From contig CCNB01000007.1 in the NCBI GenBank assembly GCA_000824785.1, positions 228,183-292,182 on the forward strand: a DNA stretch of 64,000 nt, given 5' to 3'. A model generated the notes under the pieces. It was not told the DNA's origin, searched no databases, and saw only the letters and a program-made list of their open reading frames with translations. This DNA comes from Mesorhizobium plurifarium. Lineage in GTDB: Bacteria > Pseudomonadota > Alphaproteobacteria > Rhizobiales > Rhizobiaceae. Positions 36,477-45,471 of the stretch are shown in pieces; the first letter of the stretch is position 1, and each line of letters begins with the position of its first letter. The position numbers and the translations under genes are program-made.

Positions 36477-37411
36477 AATTCCATCTCCATGCCATCGGCG
36501 GCGACTTCCCAACCAGCCGCCTTGATCGCCGCGTGTTCGGCGGAATTCTCGTCCAGAACAGGATTGGTGTTGTTGATATGGATGAAGATGCGGCGACCGA
36601 TCTTCACATCGGCCAGGCCGGCGATCGAACCCGCTTCTCCCGACATTGCGATGTGGCCCATGCGCGCGCCGGTTTTCTGGCCGACGCCGGCCGTGATCAT
36701 CTCGTCGTCCGTGTAGACGGTGCCGTCGAAAAGAAGGCAGGCGGCGTCCGCCAGGCGCATGCGCAGCGCGGCGTCGATGCGCGCGCAGCCCGGAACATAG
36801 AACACGGCGCCGCGACCGTCGGCCCCGCTGATGCGGACGCCGATCGTGTCGCCCGTGTCGGAGCTGAAGTCGGCGCCGGGATCGCCTCCTTGCTCGAGAT
36901 AGAGCGCGACCTTGCCTGGCACCGGAAAGCTGCCGACGACCACGCCGGTCGGGTGGCCGTCCGCGCCGCGGATCGCCACTTCCTCCATCGGCGCCAAGAG
37001 GCGCCGAGGCACGATCGACGGATCGAGAACATTGAAGATCGAATTGGCCTCAAGCGTCGCCAGCACCTGCGCGCTCGCATAGATCGCGAAAGGCTGTCGC
37101 TCACGAAGGCTGAGCAGGCCCGCGACATGGTCCACGTCGGCATTGGTCAGCACCACCGCGCGGATAGGCGTCGAGCGCAGCGGTGCGTCCGCCGCGGGCT
37201 GCAGCTCGGGCGCTTGCCCAATCTGCTGACGGATGTCGGGCGATGCGTTGAAGAGAACCCAGCCTTTCCCGTCCGCCGAGGCGGCGATGGACGATTGGGT
37301 ACGCGAATGCACGCCGGGCATGCCGGCGCGGGCCGCGCGGCTCAGGCGGTAATTGCAGTTCCATTGCGGAAAGCCGCCTCCCGCCGCCGATCCGATGATC
37401 TTCACGCGCAT
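36473..37411 (-). CDS. pqqB: PqqB, metallo-beta-lactamase-fold protein
   Basis: 312 residues. The N-terminal MRVKIIGSAAGGGFPQWNC is the PqqB hallmark, followed by NADVDHVAGLLSLRE (metal-site-like D/H positions) and a C-terminal FIHINNTNPVLDENSAE. PqqB is believed to hydroxylate the tyrosine part of the processed PqqA peptide. The 135-base gap to pqqA contains a strong hairpin. Confidence 0.97.
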   Translation of the reverse strand: MRVKIIGSAAGGGFPQWNCNYRLSRAARAGMPGVHSRTQSSIAASADGKGWVLFNASPDIRQQIGQAPELQPAADAPLRSTPIRAVVLTNADVDHVAGLLSLRERQPFAIYASAQVLATLEANSIFNVLDPSIVPRRLLAPMEEVAIRGADGHPTGVVVGSFPVPGKVALYLEQGGDPGADFSSDTGDTIGVRISGADGRGAVFYVPGCARIDAALRMRLADAACLLFDGTVYTDDEMITAGVGQKTGARMGHIAMSGEAGSIAGLADVKIGRRIFIHINNTNPVLDENSAEHAAIKAAGWEVAADGMEMEF

Positions 37412-37505
37412 GCCAAATGCCCGCTCCGCGGCCCATCCGACCGGCTTGTCGGCGGCAGGCAGCTTCGTATCCGTGTTTCCCGCTGCAAAGCCCTCACGTG
37501 AGGCG

Positions 37506-37539
37506 GGGTGCATGCCCCTGCTGCCAGGGACATGCACCC
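37506..37539 (-). terminator. hairpin between pqqA and pqqB
   Basis: A 15-base arm at 37506-37520 pairs with 37525-37539 around a 4-base loop; the single mismatch on the plus strand becomes a G-U pair in the pqq transcript. It lies 8 bases downstream of the pqqA stop and would partly stop or protect transcripts, giving more pqqA than pqqBCDE message, as reported for methylotroph pqq operons. Confidence 0.65.
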
Positions 37540-37546
37540 TTGCGGC

Positions 37547-37642
37547 CTACTTCCTGGGAGGAATTTCAGCAGGCAGATACCGCGAAATTTCGAAGCCCGC
37601 AGCGACCTGGCACATGGTCGGTTTCTTCCAGCTCTTCTTCAT
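37547..37642 (-). CDS. pqqA: PQQ precursor peptide PqqA
   Basis: A 31-residue frame beginning MKKSWKKPTMCQVAAG and containing FEISRYLPAEIP. The conserved Glu18 and Tyr22 (E-x3-Y), which become the PQQ skeleton, are present. AGGAG lies 7 bases upstream of the ATG. It is the first gene of pqqABCDE and directly follows xoxJ on the same strand. The 195-base gap 37643-37837 upstream is the likely place of its promoter; I see no clear terminator for xoxJ there. Confidence 0.97.
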   Translation of the reverse strand: MKKSWKKPTMCQVAAGFEISRYLPAEIPPRK

Positions 37643-37837
37643 CGCATTCTCCTCTTCTGCCAGCCCGAATGGGCCGGTCATGTCGTTGGCGCCATTGCGG
37701 GCGGGTGCAATGGCTCGTCCATCACTTCACAAATGGACAAATGAAACACCGGGTTCTCAAACAACTAAAAGAAACTATCCGCATCGAAGATCGGTTCCTT
37801 CCCTCCATCGCCTCTGCCGTTCTCGCTCCCATCGAGG

Positions 37838-38710
37838 TTACCCCGGCGTCGCCGTGATCGGGTTGTCATGCTCGTCGATCAGCGGCACGTTGTAGTCGAG
37901 CAGCAGCTTGTTGATCTCCGCCTGGTTCTCACGGATCACCTTGTTGAGGGTACGCTTCCATTCCTGGTCGGATGGACGCACTCCCATGGTGATGCGGTAG
38001 GACATGCGCGAACCGGTCTTTTCCTTGACCAGCGGAACGATCGCGACATTCGCGCCGAGCTGCCTGACATAGTAGCCCGCCATCGGCCCCCACAGGATCG
38101 CCGCGTCGATCTTGCCGGCGAGCATGTCCTTGATCATGACCTCTCCCATCGACGGCGTGACGCGCGTGTCGACGGCCAGCGGGTAGATCTTTGCCGTCCG
38201 CAAAAGCTTGTTGGCGGCCATGTTGGCGGTCGGCGGCGTGCGTTCGACGACGCCGATCCGCTTGCCGGTGAGTTTCGGATCCTCGATCGTCTCGACACCT
38301 TCGAGGCCGTCGCCCTTGGGATGCACAAGCACATAGGAAGAGCGATAATAGGCATTGGTGTTCTGCACCAGCTCATCGCCCTGAGCGTAGCCCATGATGA
38401 CGTCGCATCGGTTGGCGGCAAGCGTGTTGCGCACGAAGCCGATCACGGTCGGAAACCAGGTGTAGGCGACTGACTTGCGCCCCGTCTTCCTGGCGACCAG
38501 CTCGGCCAGCTTGTTTTCGAATCCCTGGCCGTTCTGGTCGGTGAAGGGCATGTTGGAAGGATCTGCGCAGACGCGCAGAATGTCGGGATCGACCAGCTCT
38601 CCCGCGGCGCCGAGGCCGGCGCCTTGCGCCCAGGCAGCCGATGGCAGCAAGGCGAGCGCGCCGAGCAAGGGCAGAACGAAACGTGGCTTCGATGCAACCC
38701 GGCCTGTCAC
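37838..38710 (-). CDS. xoxJ: XoxJ, periplasmic binding-fold protein for lanthanide methanol dehydrogenase
   Basis: About 290 residues starting at GTG 38710, next to the xoxG stop (TGACGTG) with GGGGGA upstream. A signal peptide ends at AWA near residue 28. The mature part is an SBP family 3-like fold (LRVCADPSNMPFTDQNGQGFENKLAE, WFPTVIGFVRNTLAANRCDVIMG) as in the quinoprotein dehydrogenase-associated proteins MxaJ/XoxJ. XoxJ is thought to help XoxF maturation or activation in the periplasm. Longer in-frame starts only overlap xoxG. Confidence 0.95.
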   Translation of the reverse strand: MTGRVASKPRFVLPLLGALALLPSAAWAQGAGLGAAGELVDPDILRVCADPSNMPFTDQNGQGFENKLAELVARKTGRKSVAYTWFPTVIGFVRNTLAANRCDVIMGYAQGDELVQNTNAYYRSSYVLVHPKGDGLEGVETIEDPKLTGKRIGVVERTPPTANMAANKLLRTAKIYPLAVDTRVTPSMGEVMIKDMLAGKIDAAILWGPMAGYYVRQLGANVAIVPLVKEKTGSRMSYRITMGVRPSDQEWKRTLNKVIRENQAEINKLLLDYNVPLIDEHDNPITATPG

Positions 38711-38711
38711 G

Positions 38712-39236
38712 TCATCCCCCCATGCAGGATTTTTCGGCATCCTTGGCCGCTTGGGGTTTGTCCTCGTGCTTGGGCGGCCTGCCGCGCGGCGCGGCGCCGT
38801 CGGCGCGGGCGCGCAGATAGACGTAGAGGTCATCCAGGTAGCAATAGACGTTCTTGTTGTCGCCAAAGGCCGGCATGACATTCTCCTTGCCGTTGGCGGT
38901 GTTCTTGCGGCCCTGGGCGACGATCGAGAGGAAGGTAGGGTAGTCGATCGTTTTAAGGCTGTTCGCCAGGGCCGGGGCATAGGTCGAACCCATCCCGTCC
39001 TGTCCGTGGCAGACATGGCAGTCCGAGTGATAGCGGCGATAGCCGCTGAACGTATACCAATCCACGGTTCCGTTCTCGATCTTGAAGGTTGGGTTTCCAT
39101 CCGCATCCAAATATTTGCCGCCCTCGTCCTTCACCGCCTTGGCTTTGTCGGCGCTGTCCTCGGCCTGCGCCGACGTCGGGCCGGCCAAAGGCAGAAGGGC
39201 CAGGGCGAGAACGGAAATTGCGATGCGGATGGACAT
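38712..39236 (-). CDS. xoxG: XoxG, c-type cytochrome electron acceptor of XoxF
   Basis: 174 residues with a signal peptide (cleavage after AQA, near residue 25). One haem site CHVCH is at C73/C76/H77; the probable axial Met is M121 in NVMPAFGD. It takes electrons from the PQQ of XoxF in the periplasm and passes them towards an oxidase. A charged, lysine-rich tail with a final Cys (KSCMGG) extends past the cytochrome domain. It lies 161 bases downstream of xoxF, past a strong hairpin. Confidence 0.95.
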   Translation of the reverse strand: MSIRIAISVLALALLPLAGPTSAQAEDSADKAKAVKDEGGKYLDADGNPTFKIENGTVDWYTFSGYRRYHSDCHVCHGQDGMGSTYAPALANSLKTIDYPTFLSIVAQGRKNTANGKENVMPAFGDNKNVYCYLDDLYVYLRARADGAAPRGRPPKHEDKPQAAKDAEKSCMGG

Positions 39237-39316
39237 TCAGACACTTCCTTATTTTGCCAAGGACGAAGGGTTGCCGTCGCGACGCGGCGTTGTTGACCGG
39301 TGTTCGGGTGTGCTGC

Positions 39317-39364
39317 AGATCGAGAGCCCGGCTGTTGCCTGCGGATGATCCGGGCTCTCGATCT
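39317..39364 (-). terminator. long hairpin between xoxF and xoxG
   Basis: AGATCGAGAGCCCGG (39317-39331) pairs perfectly over 15 bases with CCGGGCTCTCGATCT (39350-39364), with an 18-base loop. It lies 34 bases past the xoxF stop. It would act as an attenuator or 3' stabiliser so that xoxF is made in excess over xoxGJ. Confidence 0.7.
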
Positions 39365-39397
39365 TTCAGTCTTCGGTCTTAAGGGTTTTCCGGGAGA

Positions 39398-41317
39398 TCA
39401 ATCCGGAAGACCGAAGACGGTGAGCTGGCCGCCCAGCGTCGTGTAGTCGGCAAGTGCCGCGTAGCCACCGACCGCTCCGAGACCGGCGGTTCCAACGACC
39501 GCGGCCTGATCGCCTTGTGCGCGGCCCTGATCGACGGCGCCGTGCCAGGCAGCGGCGTTGTCGGGTGACAGCAGTCCGCCGGCGAGGCCGATACCTGCCC
39601 ATCCGCCGACACCGGACAGAACGGCGATATATTGCTTGCCGTTGTGCTCGAAGGGCGTGACGTTGCCGATGATGCCGGACGGGGTCTTGAACTTGTAGAG
39701 TTCCTTGCCGTGCTCATCGACTGCCTTGATGTAGCCTTCGAGCGTCCCATAGAAGATGACGTCGCCGGCGGTCGCCAGCGCGCCCGACCACACCGAGAAC
39801 TGCTCGGGCTTCGACCAGACGATCTCACCCTTGGCGGCGTCCCAGGCAATGAAGTTGCCCATGTTGCCGTCGCCGCCTGGCGCCGGATACATCGATACGG
39901 TGGCGCCCACATAAGGCTGGCCGGCGGTATAGCTCACCTTGTACGGCTCATAGTCCATGCAGACGTGGTTGGTCGGCACATAGAACAGCCCGGTCTTCGG
40001 CGAGTAGGTGGCCGGCTGCTGGTCCTTGGTTCCGAGCGCTGCCGGGCAGATACCCGTCGAGTTTGTGTCTTCGCCGTTCTGCTGCGTCGAATATTTCGCC
40101 ACGACCTGCGGACGGCCATATTCCTTGCTGTTGGGGTCCATATTGACTTCGGTGGCCCAGTTCACCGCCGGGTCGTACTTCTTGGCGACGAGAAGCTCGC
40201 CGGTGGCCCGGTCCATGGTGTAGGCGAAGCCGTTGCGGTCAAAATGCACCAGCACGTCGTGCTTCTTGCCTTTGACCTCCATGCCGTCGACGAGGATCAT
40301 CTCGTTGATGCCGTCATAGTCCCACTCGTCATGCGGAGTCATCTGGTAGACCCATTTGGCGACGCCGGTGTCGGCATCGCGGGCGAAGATGGTCATCGAC
40401 CAGCGATTGTCGCCGGGGCGCTGAACGGGGTTCCAGGTCGAGGGATTGCCGGTGCCGTAGTAGACTAGGTTCAGCTTGGGATCATAGGAATACCATCCCC
40501 ATGTCGTGCCGCCGCCCGTCTTCCACTGCTCGCCTTCCCAGGTGTTCGTGCCGGAGTCCTTCCCCACCGGCTTGCCGAGCTGCGTGGTCTTCTCGGGATC
40601 GAGCAGGGTGTCTGCGTCCGGGCCTTCCGAATAGGCCTTCCAGGCGAGCTTGCCGTCCTTCAGATCGTAGGCGGCCAGCCAGCCGCGGACGCCGAACTCC
40701 GCGCCCGAGACGCCGACGAGGACCTTGTCCTTGACGACCACGGGCGCCGACGTGCCGGATTCGCCCTTTCCGCCGTCGGTGTTTTCGCCGTTCTTGACCG
40801 ACCATACGACCTTTCCGGTCTTGGCGTCGAGCGCGACGACCGTGGTGTCGGCCTGGTTGAGAATGACCAGCGCAGGGCGATCGCCATCGGCAGGCGCATA
40901 GGCAACGCCACGATTGACCGTGTCGCAGCACATGATCGGAATGACGTTCGTGTCCTGCTTGGGCTCGTACTTCCAAAGGATTTTTCCGTCCTTGTTGAGA
41001 TCGAGAGCATAGACCGTGTTCGGGAACGGCGCGTGAACATACATCACATCGCCGATGATCAGCGGGCCGCCCTCATGACCGCGCAGCACGCCGGTCGAGA
41101 AGGTCCACTTGACCTGCAGGTTCTTCACATTTTCCTTGGTGATCTGCTTGAGCGTGGAATAACGGGTGTTGGCGTAGTCGCCAGTCTGCATCACCCAGTC
41201 TTTCGGATTTTTGGCCATCTTCGCGAGTTCTTCGTTGGCTGACGCTGTATAGAGCGCGCCCAACGATAGTAACGCAGTGGTTGTCGCGATGTAGGTAGCT
41301 TGCTTAAGTGCGCGCAT
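39398..41317 (-). CDS. xoxF: lanthanide-dependent PQQ methanol dehydrogenase XoxF
   Basis: 639 residues with a signal peptide (cleavage near residue 27, TASA-NEE). Eight-bladed PQQ propeller: vicinal disulfide C130-C131 (IMCCDTV), metal ligands E207 (SGAEFG), N291 (GNPSTWN) and catalytic D333 in WDYDG. D335, two residues further, is the extra aspartate that marks Xox enzymes; MxaF has Ala there. It oxidises methanol (and formaldehyde) in the periplasm, passing electrons to XoxG. ATG at 41317 has GGGAGGA 8 bases upstream; a TTG just before is less likely. No mxaI small subunit is present. Confidence 0.97.
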   Translation of the reverse strand: MRALKQATYIATTTALLSLGALYTASANEELAKMAKNPKDWVMQTGDYANTRYSTLKQITKENVKNLQVKWTFSTGVLRGHEGGPLIIGDVMYVHAPFPNTVYALDLNKDGKILWKYEPKQDTNVIPIMCCDTVNRGVAYAPADGDRPALVILNQADTTVVALDAKTGKVVWSVKNGENTDGGKGESGTSAPVVVKDKVLVGVSGAEFGVRGWLAAYDLKDGKLAWKAYSEGPDADTLLDPEKTTQLGKPVGKDSGTNTWEGEQWKTGGGTTWGWYSYDPKLNLVYYGTGNPSTWNPVQRPGDNRWSMTIFARDADTGVAKWVYQMTPHDEWDYDGINEMILVDGMEVKGKKHDVLVHFDRNGFAYTMDRATGELLVAKKYDPAVNWATEVNMDPNSKEYGRPQVVAKYSTQQNGEDTNSTGICPAALGTKDQQPATYSPKTGLFYVPTNHVCMDYEPYKVSYTAGQPYVGATVSMYPAPGGDGNMGNFIAWDAAKGEIVWSKPEQFSVWSGALATAGDVIFYGTLEGYIKAVDEHGKELYKFKTPSGIIGNVTPFEHNGKQYIAVLSGVGGWAGIGLAGGLLSPDNAAAWHGAVDQGRAQGDQAAVVGTAGLGAVGGYAALADYTTLGGQLTVFGLPD

Positions 41318-42015
41318 CAAATTCCTCCCAGGTTGACAACAAGAAATCGGTACTCAAGCTCGCAAGAGCCTGTCCAGGCGATCCGTATTGGGAAGTATTT
41401 CCGGCAGCTGTCACGACCTAAACTGCAAATAGCAGAGGAACTTTTCCGTCCTCTACCAAACCAGTCTAGCCTGCACCCGCCCGATGTGGCCTACGAAAGA
41501 CTGTCGCCGCTCCCTTGTTACAGCGATGTCCTTGAAGCCGGAAACAGGGTAAGGCTATGTCATTGCAAAAAGTCAGGCAAGGAAAAACCCCTGCCTGGAT
41601 TGTGCGATGCAGCATAACTTTGATGCGACGCAATACAAAATTCAAGGATAAAAAACACTCGAAAATTCGCGCCGTTTTTTAGTGTAAAGTTGAGGCGCCA
41701 TATATATGTATAACTACAATTCCCGTATTGTTGCGTATAATTAACTTCGATTTATACTTATATATATTCTTTCTTGTTCTTTCGTATGATATCTTTGGTT
41801 TCCATATTTATATGGTCATAAAAAAGTACTCACGAAGGTCGGCGCTGGGAATGGTCCTGAAGCTGCCTTGGAGCGCCGTTGTCGGTGGGTACGGCATTCC
41901 TCCTTTGGTCCTATACCGAGGCGGTGAGAACTTGACCGCGCTTGCGGCATGTCGCCAAGTGGGCACGATGATGCCGCCTCGCTGCGGCGCGCCCGGGCAA
42001 TAGGAGGAATTTCTC
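41318..42015. promoter_or_regulatory. AT-rich divergent control region of xoxF
   Basis: A 698-base gene-free stretch between xoxF and the small exported protein. Bases 41620-41830 are much richer in A and T than the rest of the window (TATATATGTATAAC, TTATATATATTC). Open frames at 41300-41617 and 41728-42003 have no family resemblance, poor ribosome sites and untypical codon use, so I take them as chance. A weak inverted repeat CAGGCA (41574) / TGCCTG (41592) is present. I cannot fix promoter hexamers; the region is the obvious place for methanol- or lanthanide-dependent control of xoxF. Confidence 0.5.
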
Positions 42016-42369
42016 ATGGTCAGATATGCTGGATTTTCGATCCTGACGCTCCTCTTCTCCTCGGCAACGGTCCTTGCAAACCCGGCCGGCGCCGCAGGAG
42101 ACTATCCAACGACGACGATCGTCGACTATGTGCTCGGCTGCATGCGGACGAACGGCCAGACGCGCCAGGCGCTGGAGAGTTGTTCATGCTCGATCGATGT
42201 CATCGCCTCGATCCTGCCTTATGACCATTATGAGAGGGCCGAGACCTTCAAGAGTATGTCCCTGACGACAGGCGAGAATGCAGGTCTGTTCCGCGAAAGC
42301 GCGCCGGCGAAAGCCGCGCGCATGGAGCTGAAGCAGGCGCAGGCCGAAGCCGACGTGCGTTGCTTCTGA
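42016..42369 (+). CDS. small exported Cys-containing protein of methanol dehydrogenase loci
   Basis: 117 residues. A signal peptide (hydrophobic FSILTLLFSSATV, cleavage after VLA near residue 21) is followed by YVLGCMRTNGQTRQALESCSCSID, which places three cysteines close together, and a fourth Cys at the end (DVRCF). The ATG has TAGGAGGA upstream. It is divergent from xoxF. I do not know a function; the paired cysteines could form disulfides or bind metal in the periplasm. Similar small proteins near quinoprotein dehydrogenases are familiar to me but uncharacterised. Confidence 0.8.
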   Translation: MVRYAGFSILTLLFSSATVLANPAGAAGDYPTTTIVDYVLGCMRTNGQTRQALESCSCSIDVIASILPYDHYERAETFKSMSLTTGENAGLFRESAPAKAARMELKQAQAEADVRCF

Positions 42370-42420
42370 GCCAGGAAAGTCTGCAGCGGCTTTCCGTCCT
42401 GATTGAACAGATCAGGGCGG

Positions 42421-43161
42421 TCAGGTCACGCCCGGAAATTTCTGATGGAACGATCGCAAAAGGTCGTTCGTCGCCTCGGGGCTGCGGTGTTGCCGGGGCA
42501 GCCCTATGTCGAAAACGCCGAGCACGTGCGAGGGGCGCGGCGCAAGCACGATGATGCGATCCGCCAGCGTCAGCGCCTCGGTCAGGTTGTGTGTCACCAT
42601 CAGGGCAGTCGTAGGCTTGGCCGACCAGACGTCGAGTAGCAGGTGCCGGAGCTGCCCGGCGGTCCGTCCGTCGAGCGAGACGAAGGGCTCGTCGAGGAAC
42701 AGCACCGCCGGCTCGATCGCGAAGGCCCGCGCGAGGGCAGCCCTTCTTGCAAGGCCGAGCGAGAGCTCGGCCGGATAGAGCGAGCGCATGCCGGCAAGAC
42801 CGAGCGTGTCGAACAGCGCGTCGATATTTTTGGCGCGCAGGTCTTTCGGCAGCGCTAGCCTGACATTCTCCTCCACCGTCCGCCAGGGCAGCAGTGTGGG
42901 TTCCTGGAACACAGCGGCTATGCGGTTCGAGCTGCCTTCGGGAAGCTGGAAAGAACCGGAGAACTGCCTGTCGAGCCCAAGCAGAATGCGCAGCGTCGTG
43001 GTTTTGCCGCAGCCCGACGGCCCGAGCAGGCAGACGAATTCGCCTTGCCGGACCTCGAAGGAAAGGTTCCTGAGCGCCGTGACCGAAACGCCCTGCGCGG
43101 ACCGGAAGGTCTTCTCGGCGATGTCGACCCTAAGCGGGGCGGCGGCGCCAACGGGTTGCAT
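42421..43161 (-). CDS. SsuB/TauB-like ABC transporter ATPase
   Basis: 246 residues. Walker A GPSGCGKTT (near residue 45), Q-loop VFQEPTLLPWRTV, a signature altered to LSLGLARRAALARA (usual LSGGxxQR) and Walker B LFLDEPFVSLD. It belongs to the nitrate/sulfonate/taurine ATPase group. The loss of the standard LSGGQ residues is notable. It overlaps the permease gene. Substrate unknown; see the binding protein at 43954. Confidence 0.9.
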   Translation of the reverse strand: MQPVGAAAPLRVDIAEKTFRSAQGVSVTALRNLSFEVRQGEFVCLLGPSGCGKTTTLRILLGLDRQFSGSFQLPEGSSNRIAAVFQEPTLLPWRTVEENVRLALPKDLRAKNIDALFDTLGLAGMRSLYPAELSLGLARRAALARAFAIEPAVLFLDEPFVSLDGRTAGQLRHLLLDVWSAKPTTALMVTHNLTEALTLADRIIVLAPRPSHVLGVFDIGLPRQHRSPEATNDLLRSFHQKFPGVT

Positions 43162-43957
43162 GTCGTTCAACGGGCTGCACCAGAAGAAGTTCGATCACGA
43201 GCATCACCGCCACGAATGCCAGCGTATAGGCAAGAATGGCGGCGACGTCGAAAAGCTGGAAATAGAGATGGATCTGGAAGCCCACGCCATTGGAGCGGCC
43301 GAGCAGCTCGACCACCAGGACGATCTTCCAGATGAGGGCGATGCCGGAGCGCGAGGCCGCGGCCAGATAGGGCTGCAGTTGCGGCAGCAGGATGTGGCGA
43401 AGCCGGTCGAGGGGAGCGAAGCGGTAGACAGCCGCCATTTCGGCGTAACGCGGGTCCAGCGCCCTGGCGCCCTCGCGCATGGTCACCACCACATTCGGGA
43501 TCTTGTTCACGGCGACCGCGCCGATCGCCGCCGCCTCGGTGAGGCCGAACCAGATATAGGCCAGCACGATGATCACCAGCGCCGGGATGTTGAGGAACAG
43601 GATGACCCAGGGGTTGAAGAACCGGTCCGCGCGGCGGTAGCTGCCGAGAAGGATGCCGATCACCGAGCCGATGATCATCGCGACGACGTATGCGGCGGCG
43701 ACCCGGCCCAGCGTCGCACCGAGATGGTAGAAGAGATCGCCGCTCGCCGCCTCTCTCAGCAACACCTGCCAGACCTCTCCCGGCCCCGGAAAGGCACGGC
43801 TCGGCCAGGCATTCGCCGCCAGGCTCCACAGCAGGCCGAGCCCGAGCAAGGAGATCGTCACCGTCAGCGCGGGCATCAGCGTCGCAGTGGAGCCGGAACG
43901 GCTGGAGATGCCGGCCATATCGCCAAGTGTGCGTCCGTCGCCGTCTCTCGTGGTCAT
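43130..43957 (-). CDS. SsuC-like ABC transporter permease
   Basis: 275 residues with about six membrane segments and the conserved EAA loop region (REGARALDPRYAEMAAVYRF, then LPQLQPYLAAASRSGIALIWK). The ATG at 43957 overlaps the binding-protein stop (ATGA). The nitrate/sulfonate/bicarbonate permease family fits. The C-terminal region overlaps the ATPase start by about 30 bases. Confidence 0.9.
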   Translation of the reverse strand: MTTRDGDGRTLGDMAGISSRSGSTATLMPALTVTISLLGLGLLWSLAANAWPSRAFPGPGEVWQVLLREAASGDLFYHLGATLGRVAAAYVVAMIIGSVIGILLGSYRRADRFFNPWVILFLNIPALVIIVLAYIWFGLTEAAAIGAVAVNKIPNVVVTMREGARALDPRYAEMAAVYRFAPLDRLRHILLPQLQPYLAAASRSGIALIWKIVLVVELLGRSNGVGFQIHLYFQLFDVAAILAYTLAFVAVMLVIELLLVQPVERHATRWRRRPA

Positions 43958-44943
43958 TGCGGCGGCTCCCGCCAGAATGTGCCGGGCGCCATCTCGGACG
44001 CGCTGCCGACCAGCTTTTCGCCGCCGATCCTGGCCAGTACCCGATAGAGCCTGCCGGCATCGGCCGCCTCCTCGGCGACCGGGCGCCTGGGGATGCCTTC
44101 GCGGTAGCGGTCGCGCAGCTTGGCCAACTCCCTGCCTTCCGCGCGGATGACCGGCGCGAGGCGCAGCCATTCTTCATCGGACCTTGCCAACAGATCCTTG
44201 GCTTGCGCGGAAGCCTTGAGGAAACCGCGGGCGGCTTGCGGATTGTCGTTCGCCCATTTGTCGTGGAAGACATAGCCAAGCGCGGATACCGGGCCCGATG
44301 CTCCAAGCGCCATCTGCGCGTCGCCGGCGCCGATCAGCCGGCGAAAGCCATCGGCCTCGAGCCGGGCGCAGAAATGCCAGAAGTTGAGCGCCGCATCGAG
44401 CTCGCCCTGAATGGCTTTTTGCGAAATCAGCGGCGGCGCGCCAAACACGACATCGCTCACCGCCGGCAGGTCGAGACCGTGATCGCGCCTGGCCAGCGCC
44501 TGTATCAGCAGCCAGCTCTTGTCGAGCGCCCCGCCGGCGACGCCGATCTTCTTTCCCTTGAGATCGGCGATCGTGCGGATCGGCGAAGCGTCCTTCACCA
44601 TGATCGCTCCGACGGAAGTCGAATAGGGGGCCAATGTTACGTCGCCGCCCTCCGAGCGTTGGCGCGAAACCCACAGCCAATCGGTCACGATCATGTCGAT
44701 CGCGCCTGCCAGCATCGCCACGTTGGTCGCATCCTCCCCGGCGAAATTGATGACGTCCAGATCGACCCCGTTGGCCGCGTCGAACTCGTGTTCTTTCAGC
44801 GTATCAAGCTCCCAACTCACCGTGCCGAACTTCAGCACGCCGATGCGGACCTTGGATGCGGCGGAAGCGGCAATGGCATGCGAGCCGAGAAGCGCCGCCG
44901 TTCCAAGGGCCGCCAAACGGAGCGTTTCCCGCCGCGAAATCAT
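43954..44943 (-). CDS. SsuA/NMT1-like periplasmic substrate-binding protein
   Basis: 329 residues. The N-terminus MISRRETLRLAALGTAALLG has a twin-arginine-like start, with a cleavage region near ASA (about residue 29). The body has RIGVLKFGTVSWELDTLKE, AMLAGAIDMIVTDWLW, DLKGKKIGVAGGALDKSW and NFWHFCARLEADGF of the SsuA/NMT1 type. It lies between xoxF and the Calvin cycle operon. Sulfonates, bicarbonate, a thiamine-like precursor or a metal complex are all possible ligands; I infer a link with C1 metabolism only from position. Confidence 0.88.
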   Translation of the reverse strand: MISRRETLRLAALGTAALLGSHAIAASAASKVRIGVLKFGTVSWELDTLKEHEFDAANGVDLDVINFAGEDATNVAMLAGAIDMIVTDWLWVSRQRSEGGDVTLAPYSTSVGAIMVKDASPIRTIADLKGKKIGVAGGALDKSWLLIQALARRDHGLDLPAVSDVVFGAPPLISQKAIQGELDAALNFWHFCARLEADGFRRLIGAGDAQMALGASGPVSALGYVFHDKWANDNPQAARGFLKASAQAKDLLARSDEEWLRLAPVIRAEGRELAKLRDRYREGIPRRPVAEEAADAGRLYRVLARIGGEKLVGSASEMAPGTFWREPPQ

Positions 44944-44983
44944 GACGCGTCCTCCCGGGACTGCAACAAACCAGGGGCGCCGG

Positions 44984-45193
44984 TCAGATCGCCTGGTCCT
45001 TCGTCGGGAAAGCGCATTTCCAGCGCCTGACCTTCAGGGCCGGATGCTCCTGCGACCATTTCGCGATCTCGCTGGGCGCCAGCATCATGCATTGGAACAG
45101 GGAGCCGCGGCTTTCAAAATAGAGGTGCTCGTCTCGGCAATCGCCGGGATTGGCACTCAGGCAAACCGTCAAGATGAGGTCGACCATACTCAT
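44984..45193 (-). CDS. small Cys-containing protein, paralogue A
   Basis: 69 residues: a short hydrophobic start, then VCLSANPGDC, FQCMMLAP, WSQEHP and VRRWKCAF. Four cysteines occur. It aligns over most of its length with the 66-residue protein at 57160 (VCMSAMPHTC, AHWLETHP, VQRWRV), which keeps only the first two cysteines. It lies upstream of the SsuA-like gene on the same strand. No known domain is recognised; a short uncleaved membrane anchor or signal is possible. Confidence 0.7.
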   Translation of the reverse strand: MSMVDLILTVCLSANPGDCRDEHLYFESRGSLFQCMMLAPSEIAKWSQEHPALKVRRWKCAFPTKDQAI

Positions 45194-45471
45194 TCAGCAC
45201 CTCTCGCGCGCGAAGATGCCCGCTCCGGCGAAATGCCGCCGACCCCGTTGCCTGGGCAAATCTCAGCCAGCCTGGCCGACGTCCCGAGGTGCCCTTGGAA
45301 ATCCAGAACGATCCGAAGCTACGCGCTCGCCCCAAGACCGTCAACAAAGGCGAAAGTACAGGATGGGCATCTGTCGATCCGGAGTCTGGACCTTCGTATG
45401 ATTGACTTCCGCAGTCCTCCAGTTAGCTTTTTTTCAGGCACCGGGCATTTGACGATCAATGAGGAATTGCC

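Noticed and set aside
39398..41317. Calcium-type methanol dehydrogenase MxaF
   Set aside because: The WDYDG motif with the extra Asp, the absence of mxaI and the xoxG-xoxJ neighbours indicate XoxF.
41300..42003. Two short plus-strand frames in the AT-rich region beside xoxF
   Set aside because: No motif, poor ribosome sites and untypical codon use for the window.
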